From Candidatus Cryptobacteroides faecipullorum (GTDB lineage: Bacteria > Bacteroidota > Bacteroidia > Bacteroidales > UBA932): a stretch of DNA of 64,000 bases. The DNA lies in NCBI GenBank assembly GCA_017694885.1, contig JADIMH010000065.1, positions 1-64,000 of the forward strand. Reading direction: 5' to 3'. This document shows positions 1 through 8,218 of this stretch, piece by piece. The notes below the pieces were generated by a model. It had not been told where the DNA came from and ran no database searches. It saw only the letters and a program-made list of their open reading frames with translations. Every line of letters starts with the position of its first letter. Position 1 is the first letter of the stretch. Both the position numbers and the translations under genes were made by a program.

Positions 1-534
1 CTCCTGCACCACTTCGATCAGTTCCTGAGGTATCGATGCCATGGCCACTGCAATGACACCTTCGATCGCGATGACTACGCGCCTGTCACGTGCTCCCTTG
101 ACTTTGAGGAAGATTCCTTCGTACCCCTCGAATTCTCCGCCCGTAACCCTCACCCTGGTACCTTTGCTCAAATTCAGCTCGTCGGTCTTCAGATACAGCA
201 GGCGGTCGTCATATGAACCTGTCACCGCTATGAAGACCCGCATCTGCTCGTCCGGAACTATGATCTTCTCTCCTGCCCTGCGGTTCATCACATACTGCAG
301 GAACGGGATCTCGGACTTCAGGCGACGCATTATGGCATCAGTCGTATATATGAAAATAAAGTTATGGATTACCGGGACCAGTTCTTTTCTCTTTTTATCG
401 TATTTTTCCTTCACGACATAATGCATCGGAATAAAACTCAAGACCGACTCCTTGTCAAGCATTTCCTTGACCTTGAGTTCCCTTCCGTACGTCACATACA
501 TCGCATACCATACGGGTTTTCCTTTTGCGCCCAT
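1..534 (-). CDS. UpxY/NusG-family transcription antiterminator (3' end cut by window edge)
   Basis: This frame is not in the ORF track because its stop lies outside the window. I read it from the reverse strand: it opens with MGAKGKPVWYAMYV and runs 178 codons to base 1 without a stop. The early W-Y-x-x-Y-V segment, the F-I-P-M-H stretch, the 'FIFIYTT' strand and a C-terminal KOW-like part (GTRVRVTGGEFEGYEG) are the usual order of the NusG N-terminal and KOW domains. In Bacteroidales, NusG paralogues of this kind (UpxY) are the first genes of capsule or exopolysaccharide operons and keep RNA polymerase elongating through the long operon. The operon itself would lie to the left of this window. 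An in-frame TAG lies just upstream of the ATG at 534, so the start is well bounded. UpxY is a family inference; a general NusG would normally sit beside secE and ribosomal protein genes, which are not seen here. Confidence 0.8.
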   Translation of the reverse strand, partial: MGAKGKPVWYAMYVTYGRELKVKEMLDKESVLSFIPMHYVVKEKYDKKRKELVPVIHNFIFIYTTDAIMRRLKSEIPFLQYVMNRRAGEKIIVPDEQMRVFIAVTGSYDDRLLYLKTDELNLSKGTRVRVTGGEFEGYEGIFLKVKGARDRRVVIAIEGVIAVAMASIPQELIEVVQE

Positions 535-653
535 AATTTTCAGCCATGGATACTATCCGGAGTGCCGAACTTCATATAAATCAATGAAATTCAGCTAATT
601 ATAAGATCCAGCATCACTATAGGCCGCCGACGCGCAAACGTTGGCAACCGGTC

Positions 654-1028
654 TTAAATCCTATCGGGTAGAAACATCCTGACTTTCTCAGGACTGTCTG
701 CCATACGCAGCACCAGACCGGGTACAGGCCTGACGGGCCTGCCGGTCTTCTCTACTTTTTTCCTTAAATAACAATAGGCTAATGTAACCCCCCCCACTTC
801 AGAATGCAAGGTATCAGCGGTCATCTTTCCGACAGATGACCACACGACATGAGAATCCGCAGCCTCGGAAACAGCATTACCGGACTGCAAGGACCCAATG
901 TCCACCCCTGTCAGGGAGTCTGCTCTCAGAACCGAATCCGGCGACAAAGCAAGCAAAGCCGAAGATTCGTTACATAAAGGGAAATCCCCGAGAACAGATA
1001 CGTTTAGAATCTGTCTTATTCCAAGCAT
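654..1028 (-). CDS. Small unknown protein upstream of the UpxY-like gene
   Basis: A 124-residue frame with no domain that I recognise. It has no signal peptide or membrane segment. Support for its being real: it lies on the same strand as, and just before, the UpxY-like gene; a -7 box TAAATTTG lies 28 bases upstream of its ATG; and the space up to the AmpG-like gene has no other good frame. An opposing frame (836-1102, plus) overlaps it and looks like a shadow. A run of eight G on the coding strand (788-795) lies in the last third of the gene, so slippage or a read error could change the C-terminus. The function is not known. It could instead be a long untranslated leader for the antiterminator gene. 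Confidence 0.4.
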   Translation of the reverse strand: MLGIRQILNVSVLGDFPLCNESSALLALSPDSVLRADSLTGVDIGSLQSGNAVSEAADSHVVWSSVGKMTADTLHSEVGGVTLAYCYLRKKVEKTGRPVRPVPGLVLRMADSPEKVRMFLPDRI

Positions 1029-1055
1029 TACCTTTTCACATTCACACTAGCGTTG

Positions 1056-1063
1056 CAAATTTA
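1056..1063 (-). promoter_or_regulatory. Putative -7 promoter box (TAAATTTG)
   Basis: The reverse strand reads TAAATTTG, a match to the Bacteroidota -7 consensus TAnnTTTG, 28 bases before the ATG of the 124-residue gene. No TTG is seen at the ideal -33 spacing, so the call rests on the -7 box alone. Confidence 0.45.
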
Positions 1064-1081
1064 CAACAATTTTTCAATTTG

Positions 1082-2434
1082 TTACGCTTTTTTACCGAAT
1101 AAAGGATCAACTTTTATAAAACATGTGACTGCAACGGTCGCCAGGCAGCATACGATGACCATCCAGAAAAAGCCAGTGTACCCGAGCCATTCCTGAAGAT
1201 ACCCCGCCGCCATGCCCGGAAGCATCATGCTCAAGGCCATAAATGCAGTACAGAGTGAATAATGGGCTGTCTTGAATTCCCCTTGTGAAAAGTATATCAG
1301 ATAGAGCATGTAGGCCGTGAATCCGAATCCGTAGCCGAACTGCTCGATAAAGACGAAAAGATTGATGATGAAGAAGCCTGAAGGCTGAGCCATGCTCAGA
1401 TACACGAAAGTCAGGCACGGAAGGGTCATGCTTGCCGCCATGGGCCAGAGCGATTTTTTCAGGCCCCAGTGCGATGCCGCTACACCGCCGACTATACCTC
1501 CGAGCGTAAGCGCCGCCACCCCGACCGTCCCGTATACGATTCCGACGCTTTCCGTAGAAAGCCCCAGTCCGCCGGCTTCCCGGGGATCAAGCAGGAAAGG
1601 GTTCATCATTTTCACTAAAAATGCCTCAGGAAGGCGGTACAGCAACATGAAAAGTATAGCTATCCATACATGCTTTTTCCGGAAGAATGTCACGAACGTC
1701 CGGCCGAATTCACGCATGATTCCGGATACCGGACGCACACCGGGCAAACCGCCGGAAGCCTCGTTTCCGGCAGTTTGTCCGAAGGGGGATTCAACCTTCG
1801 GAAGAAGGAATGCATGATAAAGCGAAACCGCAGCGAAAAGTACCGCACACAGCACTAAGGTCACTGTCCATGCCTTCGGTACGTCACCGTAATGCGTCTC
1901 TAAAAGTCCGGCGATGACCACCAGGACACCCTGTCCGAAAATCGAGGCACACCTGTAGAAAGTGCTTCTTATCCCTACGAAAAACGACTGCTCCCTCTGA
2001 TCCAGGGCTATCATGTAATACCCGTCGGCGGCAATATCGTGGGTGGCCGATGCAAAGGCCGTAATCCAGAAAATGACCAGAGTCAACACGAAAAGCGATA
2101 CCGGTGCGTGCCCTTCCGATATGGTCTCCGAAGAGGGATGGGGAAGGGAAAACGCCGCCAGGGCGAATGTCACGGCTATAATGGCCTGCATGGCCAGTAT
2201 CCACCATCTCTTGGTCCTGATGATGTCCACGAAAGGGCTCCAGAGAGGCTTGACCGTCCACGGCAGATAAAGAAGTCCGGTATACATGGCGATATCCCCG
2301 TTGGACATGCCCATATTCTTGAACATGATCACCGATATGACATTCACTATGAAATACGGAATCCCTTCCGCAAAATACAGGGTAGGCACCCATGCCCATG
2401 GAGTCCTCCTTTTTTCTCCGAGACTTCTTTCCAT
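1082..2434 (-). CDS. AmpG-like MFS permease (muropeptide or sugar importer)
   Basis: A 450-residue polytopic membrane protein of about 12 hydrophobic segments. It begins with a short polar stretch and then PTLYFAEGIPYFIVNVISV, which resembles the opening of AmpG-type permeases (PAT family within MFS). AmpG carries GlcNAc-anhydro-muropeptides from the periplasm into the cytoplasm for peptidoglycan recycling. The loop 'ATHDIAADGYY' after the fourth or fifth segment also fits AmpG, which has a conserved D-x-x-x-D-A/G-Y pattern there. It is the last gene of the minus-strand run and follows the SpoIID fusion by 18 bases, so the two are probably co-transcribed. That neighbour, which carries a cell-wall-active domain, supports a peptidoglycan role. 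The substrate is inferred, since related permeases can carry other sugars. Confidence 0.8.
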   Translation of the reverse strand: MERSLGEKRRTPWAWVPTLYFAEGIPYFIVNVISVIMFKNMGMSNGDIAMYTGLLYLPWTVKPLWSPFVDIIRTKRWWILAMQAIIAVTFALAAFSLPHPSSETISEGHAPVSLFVLTLVIFWITAFASATHDIAADGYYMIALDQREQSFFVGIRSTFYRCASIFGQGVLVVIAGLLETHYGDVPKAWTVTLVLCAVLFAAVSLYHAFLLPKVESPFGQTAGNEASGGLPGVRPVSGIMREFGRTFVTFFRKKHVWIAILFMLLYRLPEAFLVKMMNPFLLDPREAGGLGLSTESVGIVYGTVGVAALTLGGIVGGVAASHWGLKKSLWPMAASMTLPCLTFVYLSMAQPSGFFIINLFVFIEQFGYGFGFTAYMLYLIYFSQGEFKTAHYSLCTAFMALSMMLPGMAAGYLQEWLGYTGFFWMVIVCCLATVAVTCFIKVDPLFGKKA

Positions 2435-2452
2435 ACAGTCAGATATTTAAAA

Positions 2453-4921
2453 TCATGGCCGATAGAGCGTTTCCATTCCGTCACGCCTTTCCCGGAAGGC
2501 ATCCGAAACCTCTGCTCCCCTATAATAATGCGCCAGAATGTCCTTATAGCCGTATCCTTTCTCCGACATCACGGCCGCACCTATCTGACAGAGACCGACA
2601 CCGTGCCCCCATCCGCGTCCGGAAAGAACCACCCTGTCGAATGCGGCGACCGGTTTCCGGCCGGTTTTCCTGTAACAGGCCGCCTCTTTTGCTACGGCAT
2701 CGGCCGGCAGCATCATGCCTACAGAGTCATAATAAGACACCTCGAATGCAGAGCTCTTCAAATGGGTATCGGAAAGCACTTTCCTGATTTCAAGCTCTTT
2801 GCCTACCCTTACCGAACATCCTGTGCCGATTATCTCCAGCAGTGAAATCCTTCCCGAATCCCCTCTTTCAAGCGGAATCAAGGCAAGCAACTCCCCTATA
2901 TCGATTCCCAGTTTCCCGGAAATCAGGGAGGAGAGTTCCCTTCGGTCATATTCCGCCTTCCACTCGAAGAAATCCATTGTTTCCAGATCATAGTCATTCA
3001 GCACCTGGGTCAGGACAGACATGTCCGAAGTGTTGCAGAAATATCCCGTACACTGTTCCCCGACGGGTCCCGGAGCAGGACGGATCCCTGCCGCAGAGCA
3101 GGATTCAGGGGAATCCCCGACACTCTGCAGATACGGGAAGTCCTCATTTTCCCAGCAGACGGAAAATTTTTCCGTCCTGCCTCCGCAGCATTTGGAAAAT
3201 CTGGCGTCGCAGATCCTGCCGCCATAAGTCAGGACCTGTCCCCATGTAGCGTCTATTACTTTCCTGGCCTTGTTCCCGATAACCCGTGTCAGCCCCTGAT
3301 AACGCTGGCAATGGTCATCTGCACATACATCAAACAACTTATGGTCATCATGTCCGTACCACTTTATGTGCTCTACGGTATCGATCCATTCCCCTCTCTC
3401 CGATGCCGGATGCCTTTCCTTTTCACTGCCTTTCAATGAATCCAGCCATGTAACCACGGAAGGAAGGTTCTTTACCTCTTCAGGGAAACATCCCGATGCC
3501 TGACCGCCGTGCGCCGGATTCCCGTTACGCCGCCCTATCAGGGACATCACCCATGATCTGGAAATGACCGCATGCGCCTTTAGGAACTCTTCCGAGGCAG
3601 TGGACTTCATCTCAGAAGAAATCACGCTCAGAAGATAGTCCTCGACACCTATGACATTTACGGCAGTCAGAGCGTCTTTCTCGACGATTATCTTCAGGGC
3701 ACCTGCAAATTTCTGGTTTTCTTTCCTTTGCCAATGGAAACTGTTGCCTATAGTCACTCCGTACAGTATGAAAGCCGGCTCTGCGAACATCATCGACGGG
3801 GTCAGCGAGTCGAAATAAAGCTCATCATACAGAGCTCCGTCATATTCGATCTTGCCTCCGTTGAAAACCGCCTTTCTGGGACCGGCCCCGTCCGATATGA
3901 TCTCGAATTCTATCTCCTTTGCCGACATTATGCCCACGGACAGCATAGTCTGGCTCCTGGTAAGCCTCCACAGAAGAAGGCTTTCGGCCTCCTCGGACAT
4001 GGAGACCTCATCATAGACCTCTGCAAGGAGTTCAGGGGTCAGTTTGTCGAAGTCCTCCTGACGCGGCGTAACAATGACCCCGGCCATGTCCGCACATCCA
4101 GGACTTATCACCAGCCGGTCTTCATTATCCGAAAAATAATGGCTGGATCTGTGTGCAGCCCTGAATATCACTACCGAGCGGTATTCTCCTGCAGCGTACC
4201 AGGTCAGAAGGTTGAACATGGGTTCCTTCCCCTCTTCGGCAGCAGGGGCGCAGTCCAGCAGACGATAGAACATCTTGGCTGCGGACTTGGCCGTTGCGGC
4301 CCTTATTACGAATACACCGCGGATGAATTTCCTGTAACGGAACACTTCAGCATCCTGGACCGAAGAAAGGTATTCGAGATCGCTGTCCCTTATCGAATCC
4401 AGCATGCCGTCCACATCGCACTCGAGAGGCATCATGCCTCTCGATGCCGCCTGGAAATGGAAATGGTCGGGGGCCGATGCTCCGCAGCAGGGACCATTGT
4501 AGAATACGGTATATCCGCCAAGCGCCCTGGCCAGGTCGAGCATGTCCACATATCGTTTCCATATGCTCTGGTCTACGTGCCTGTCCGAGGCGATGACCAG
4601 ATGCCCTGGAAAAATCGGATACGGATTTACCAGAATGTCGTATTTTTTGGATTTCCTGCCCTCGAACCTGAGGCTGATCTGTCCGGCAGGCCTGTTTTCC
4701 CGGCACAGGAAACATCTGCGCTCTTTTATTGCCTTTTCAGACACATCCGCCGCCGAGGAAACGATCCTTGCCGGATTGAACTGTATCCGGACTTCCAGTC
4801 CGCCTATGGACACCGGCCTGATACGGGCATCCTTCAAAGCCCGGAAATTGTCGCAGGCCAGAGGCCATTGCGAGAGCTGGTCGTTTATGAATTTTTCTAT
4901 TGGCTTCCTACCGGTTTTCAT
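2453..4921 (-). CDS. DUF4922-SpoIID/LytB fusion protein
   Basis: An 822-residue two-domain protein. Residues about 1-315 match DUF4922, a GalT/Ap4A-phosphorylase-like fold: a Cys pair CFLC near 70-73 and the histidine motif DHFHFQ near 152-157. Residues about 325-815 form a SpoIID/LytB domain with SSEM (Glu near 437, equivalent to the catalytic Glu of SpoIID), a SKCCGGRTE segment and the C-terminal GRGWGHGVGLCQIGA motif. SpoIID proteins are lytic transglycosylases or amidase enhancers that act on denuded peptidoglycan glycan strands. No signal peptide or membrane segment is visible, so the protein appears cytosolic, which is odd for a cell-wall enzyme. It overlaps the GT2 gene upstream by 14 bases and precedes the AmpG-like permease, which suggests that it works on imported muropeptides. 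The nucleotide-transfer role of the N-terminal half is inferred only. Confidence 0.85.
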   Translation of the reverse strand: MKTGRKPIEKFINDQLSQWPLACDNFRALKDARIRPVSIGGLEVRIQFNPARIVSSAADVSEKAIKERRCFLCRENRPAGQISLRFEGRKSKKYDILVNPYPIFPGHLVIASDRHVDQSIWKRYVDMLDLARALGGYTVFYNGPCCGASAPDHFHFQAASRGMMPLECDVDGMLDSIRDSDLEYLSSVQDAEVFRYRKFIRGVFVIRAATAKSAAKMFYRLLDCAPAAEEGKEPMFNLLTWYAAGEYRSVVIFRAAHRSSHYFSDNEDRLVISPGCADMAGVIVTPRQEDFDKLTPELLAEVYDEVSMSEEAESLLLWRLTRSQTMLSVGIMSAKEIEFEIISDGAGPRKAVFNGGKIEYDGALYDELYFDSLTPSMMFAEPAFILYGVTIGNSFHWQRKENQKFAGALKIIVEKDALTAVNVIGVEDYLLSVISSEMKSTASEEFLKAHAVISRSWVMSLIGRRNGNPAHGGQASGCFPEEVKNLPSVVTWLDSLKGSEKERHPASERGEWIDTVEHIKWYGHDDHKLFDVCADDHCQRYQGLTRVIGNKARKVIDATWGQVLTYGGRICDARFSKCCGGRTEKFSVCWENEDFPYLQSVGDSPESCSAAGIRPAPGPVGEQCTGYFCNTSDMSVLTQVLNDYDLETMDFFEWKAEYDRRELSSLISGKLGIDIGELLALIPLERGDSGRISLLEIIGTGCSVRVGKELEIRKVLSDTHLKSSAFEVSYYDSVGMMLPADAVAKEAACYRKTGRKPVAAFDRVVLSGRGWGHGVGLCQIGAAVMSEKGYGYKDILAHYYRGAEVSDAFRERRDGMETLYRP

Positions 4922-6350
4922 GAGTCGGGCCTCCCTTACCCCTGAGACGGGCTTCCAGTTCGCAGGTGCGGATCCAGTCCTTGTAGAAATTGTTGGAGTT
5001 AGTCTTTTCTATGCTGAGGGCCGCGTCCGAGTTCCCTTCCCATCTCCGGCAGCAGTACAGGACTTCATATATCCTGCCGATCCGGTATTCGCGGCTTATC
5101 CTGAGCCCCGCCGCATAATCTTCTCCGTAACTGGTATTGGGGAATCCCCCTATGCGCCTGAGAACAGGCACATAAAATGCTCTCGGGGCACCGAGCCCGT
5201 TGATTCTCAGGGCATTGTTCCTGCCATTATCAGGCGTCCACTCCCTATGGTCGATGACTCCAGGAGGAATGGGCTTCATGGCAAAGTCTGTCATCCGGTA
5301 TGAACCTACGACCATCGCACAGTCTTCTTCCCCGAACTTTGCGATGATCCTGGACAGAGTGTCCGGTCCGCTGTAGACATCGTCACTGTCCAGCTGGACA
5401 GCATATCTGCCGCAATATACGCTGTTTACCGCCAGATTCCAGCATCCGCCTATCCCCAGATCATCCCTTTCCGGAACCAGATGCACAAGTCTGTCTCCGC
5501 AGCCGGCTTTCATACGCTCGAGAACTTCCGTGGTTCCGTCGGTAGAATGGTTGTCGACTACGATTATATTGAAACTGAAGTCGCACTCCTGTGAAAGAGC
5601 GCTTCTGACCGCGTCTTCAATGGTTCTGACCCTGTTGAATACAGGTATGATCACTGAAGCCGTTACAGGGAATACCTCACCGGCTTCCTGGGGTTCGTTT
5701 TCCGCGACGCTTCTGAACACCGGTTCGAGACAGGCGCCGATACGTTTCAGGTATGCTGTACAGATCTGCTCCATTTCGATCTGCACCTGCCTGTTCTTCG
5801 GGTCTACATAATCGAAGATCTTTTCTCCCGACCTGCGATGGTCGGTCTCGGTTTCCGAGTACAGGAACTCGCTGACATGGACTATGCTTTTCATGTTCAG
5901 GCGCAGTTCATACAGCGCACCCCATTTACGCGGCTCCGTCATCAGGCCCACTGCCCTCCGGAAGGACCTGGTCCTGAATACCAGCACCGACCCGAAATCG
6001 AAGTCATCCCTCAATGCCCCTTTCTGGCAGTCTATCAGAGGATGTTTCCTTCCCTGGTCATAGTGGTCAGAATACAGCATGTCCGCTCCGGTATCTTCCG
6101 CGATCCTCACAAACCGGTCCAGGGCCAGATAACCCATCTCCAGCGGCTGCGCCTTGGTATAAAGCAGCAAATATTCAGATCTGGCCGCGTCCGCTATGGA
6201 CCGCAACGTTTCCGTAGCTCCGAAAGAGTGCTGCGGAATGACCGTAACTCCGTCGAAAGAGTCGCTGCCGGACAGGGACCCGAGAGTACAGGACATGTCC
6301 TGTTCGCACGGCATCGGTAAAATGAAGCATTCGATTCCTGGCATAATCAT
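4908..6350 (-). CDS. Family 2 glycosyltransferase with an N-terminal extra domain
   Basis: 480 residues. The catalytic GT-A domain spans about 230-440: ASVIIPVFNR opens it, VVDNHSTDGT is the nucleotide-binding strand and VQLDSDDVYSG carries the metal-binding D-x-D. The C-terminal part 'YGEDYAAGLRI' fits the acceptor-side ED motif of GT2 enzymes. Residues 1-215 also look like a decayed GT2 half ('ADMLYSDHYD' followed by a helix-rich segment), so the protein may be an internal duplication. No membrane segment is seen. The gene overlaps the DUF4922-SpoIID gene by 14 bases, which implies coupled translation and a shared pathway, plausibly transfer of a sugar to a peptidoglycan-derived acceptor. 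Donor and acceptor cannot be told from sequence. Confidence 0.82.
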   Translation of the reverse strand: MIMPGIECFILPMPCEQDMSCTLGSLSGSDSFDGVTVIPQHSFGATETLRSIADAARSEYLLLYTKAQPLEMGYLALDRFVRIAEDTGADMLYSDHYDQGRKHPLIDCQKGALRDDFDFGSVLVFRTRSFRRAVGLMTEPRKWGALYELRLNMKSIVHVSEFLYSETETDHRRSGEKIFDYVDPKNRQVQIEMEQICTAYLKRIGACLEPVFRSVAENEPQEAGEVFPVTASVIIPVFNRVRTIEDAVRSALSQECDFSFNIIVVDNHSTDGTTEVLERMKAGCGDRLVHLVPERDDLGIGGCWNLAVNSVYCGRYAVQLDSDDVYSGPDTLSRIIAKFGEEDCAMVVGSYRMTDFAMKPIPPGVIDHREWTPDNGRNNALRINGLGAPRAFYVPVLRRIGGFPNTSYGEDYAAGLRISREYRIGRIYEVLYCCRRWEGNSDAALSIEKTNSNNFYKDWIRTCELEARLRGKGGPTHENR

Positions 6351-6422
6351 ATTTGTTTTTCTGCTGCTCCTCCGGGTTCGGCAGCGGATCCGCGTTCAGG
6401 ATGACAAAACTGCGAGTTCCTG

Positions 6423-7016
6423 TCAGAGAAGGGCAAGAAGCCTGTCTTTGATCCTTACGAACTCTTGTTCAAAGTTAGGGGTCAGAACTGACTTGCCCAA
6501 ATTTTCTTCCACTTCTTCCATATCCCAGAAGCGTCCCTCGGCCACCTCCTCCATATCAGGGGACAGGATGAACGAACCGACCGCCGCAAATACATTGACA
6601 AGCTCTTTCTCTATCTCGGATTCGAAGACATAGGACCCAAGATAGACAGGATTGAATTCCTTCAGTCCGAGTTCTTCCGAGGCTTCCCTGTAAAGCGCTT
6701 CCAGCAATATTTCCCCATAATCTACATGACCTCCGACAGCGGTATCCCATTTCCCGGGCTGGATGTCCTTTTCCATGGACCTCTTCTGAAGATAAATCCG
6801 CCCGTACCTGTCCAGCACATGCAGATGCACTACGGGATGCAGGACTTTGGCTCCGCTGTGGCAGTATGAGCGCGAGGCTCTGGCCACCACTTCTCCCGTA
6901 GGCTCCACCACCGGGAACATCTCGGCTTTTGTCCCTGTCTCCGGACTTTCTGCATCGCACGCCCTTCTCGGCGGCAGTACAGGAGGCAGCCATGAAGGAT
7001 AGATCAGATCAAACAT
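6423..7016 (-). CDS. Nudix hydrolase
   Basis: 197 residues from the ATG at 7016; the ORF track extends to a TTG at 7022, but the ATG (MFDLIYPSW) is preferred. The Nudix box is complete and in register: GGHVDYGE, seven residues, then REASEELGL (G-x5-E-x7-R-E-U-x-E-E-x-G-U). It should bind a divalent metal and cleave a nucleoside diphosphate linked to another group. The preceding stretch 'VVHLHVLDRYGRIYLQKRS' resembles Nudix proteins of the isopentenyl-diphosphate isomerase-like/YfcD group, so the substrate is uncertain. The gene overlaps the end of the DUF6064 gene by 8 bases. It sits in the run with the GT2 gene, and a role with nucleotide-sugars is possible but not shown. Confidence 0.88.
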   Translation of the reverse strand: MFDLIYPSWLPPVLPPRRACDAESPETGTKAEMFPVVEPTGEVVARASRSYCHSGAKVLHPVVHLHVLDRYGRIYLQKRSMEKDIQPGKWDTAVGGHVDYGEILLEALYREASEELGLKEFNPVYLGSYVFESEIEKELVNVFAAVGSFILSPDMEEVAEGRFWDMEEVEENLGKSVLTPNFEQEFVRIKDRLLALL

Positions 7017-7719
7017 ATTCAATCACCATACATGCCCCTATGAGGACGGTTACAGCCAGGATCAGTGCCTTTACCGCCGGTTTGGACGGCTTGCTTCCGA
7101 CTTCTTCGGCAGAGGAGTCCACGGCTTCCTTGAAAAATATGAACATTGCAGGCAGACAGGCCGCCGCCAGGAGTGTGTCTTCAGGAATATTGAACAATAC
7201 GATTTTGGAAATCGCGATAACAGCCCAATGCACTATGAAGATAAACGCGAAGAAATTGATTTTCCTGTTGAATGCCATGAGCATCCCGAGCATATAGAGA
7301 GCGACTGCGCTCGGAAGCATCGGTGTGGTCATCTGCGGGAAAGTCATCCCCCTGAAAAGGGAAATCAACGGATAGACCAGAGGAAGGAGTATCATGAGCA
7401 CTCCCCACGGCCTGTATTTCCCGGACTTCTGGAAAGATGAAAAATGCGTGGCCAGATCATAGACCCAGGCCGCAGCGACAAGACACCAGAAAATGGTCAT
7501 TACATTGGAGTAATCGCGTCCGCCGGCGAATTTCATGTAATATACGAATGCTATCCAGAGAGCTTCCAGCACCATAAGGACCTTGGTGGCTATTTTCACC
7601 CATGTCATAGGTTTCACCCACAGCAACACCGTGAACAAGGCAGCCACAGCAATGAAAGCCAGCTGCCAGGGCCAGGTCTGTGCGTTATATTCAGCTATCG
7701 AGTTCCAGAATACTTCCAT
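7009..7719 (-). CDS. DUF6064-like integral membrane protein
   Basis: 236 residues with about seven hydrophobic segments and short polar loops. The N-terminus MEVFWNSIAEYNAQTWPWQ followed by a membrane segment resembles the DUF6064 family, whose function is not established. The C-terminal segment (LILAVTVLIGACMVIEYV) is the last helix. It is spaced one base from the ThrE half-gene upstream and overlaps the Nudix gene downstream by 8 bases, so translation is likely coupled. No transporter motif or catalytic residue can be named. The family name is given from recalled similarity and is only moderately sure. Confidence 0.7.
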   Translation of the reverse strand: MEVFWNSIAEYNAQTWPWQLAFIAVAALFTVLLWVKPMTWVKIATKVLMVLEALWIAFVYYMKFAGGRDYSNVMTIFWCLVAAAWVYDLATHFSSFQKSGKYRPWGVLMILLPLVYPLISLFRGMTFPQMTTPMLPSAVALYMLGMLMAFNRKINFFAFIFIVHWAVIAISKIVLFNIPEDTLLAAACLPAMFIFFKEAVDSSAEEVGSKPSKPAVKALILAVTVLIGACMVIEYV

Positions 7720-7720
7720 A

Positions 7721-8218
7721 CTACAGATATTTAGAGTCCCTGGTCATAGAATAGGCCTTGCCGTGCAGGAGAAACACCGGTATGGTCGCCCCTACAGCAA
7801 GCATGAACAGCACGCTTCCCGCAACCGCCCCGTTGAACATCATGGACTGGAGATATTCGAAGCCCTGCGAAGGAGAAGAAATGTTCTGAAGGAACATTAT
7901 CAGGGAAAACACCGTCTTATAGGCATAAGTCCCCGGGATCATCGGGAGAAGTGCAGGAATATACAGCACGGTCATCGGACAATAGACTTTCTTTCCGCAC
8001 CATACGCTTCCCGTGCCTATTATCAGAGCGGCTACCAGGGAGGCGGAGGCGATGTCCACCCCGAGAAAAGTCATAAGGCAATACCTTGCCGCATGCCCTA
8101 CTGCAGCCAGCAGGGCGATGAATTTGAACGCCCTGAGAGGAGGATCGGAAATGGCCCCGAACCCCATTGCCGCGACAGCGGCGAAAAGTCCGTCGGAAAT
8201 AATATCTACCGCTATCAT
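7721..8218 (-). CDS. Threonine/serine exporter, C-terminal-type subunit (ThrE_2/DUF3815)
   Basis: 165 residues, about five membrane segments. The segment 'LYIPALLPMIPGTYAYKTVFS' matches the conserved P-G-x-x-x-Y/F region of the ThrE second half (DUF3815). In Corynebacterium ThrE is one protein, but many bacteria split it into two adjacent genes, as here. The start ATG overlaps the stop of the ThrE_1 gene (ATGA, 4 bases), which fits a 1:1 complex of the two halves in the inner membrane. The predicted role is proton-coupled export of threonine, serine or related small molecules; the substrate is inferred from the family. Confidence 0.82.
   Translation of the reverse strand: MIAVDIISDGLFAAVAAMGFGAISDPPLRAFKFIALLAAVGHAARYCLMTFLGVDIASASLVAALIIGTGSVWCGKKVYCPMTVLYIPALLPMIPGTYAYKTVFSLIMFLQNISSPSQGFEYLQSMMFNGAVAGSVLFMLAVGATIPVFLLHGKAYSMTRDSKYL

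Noticed and set aside
3728-4945. 405-residue plus-strand ORF
   Set aside because: It lies fully across the DUF4922-SpoIID gene on the other strand, has no family resemblance and an odd Arg/His-rich composition.
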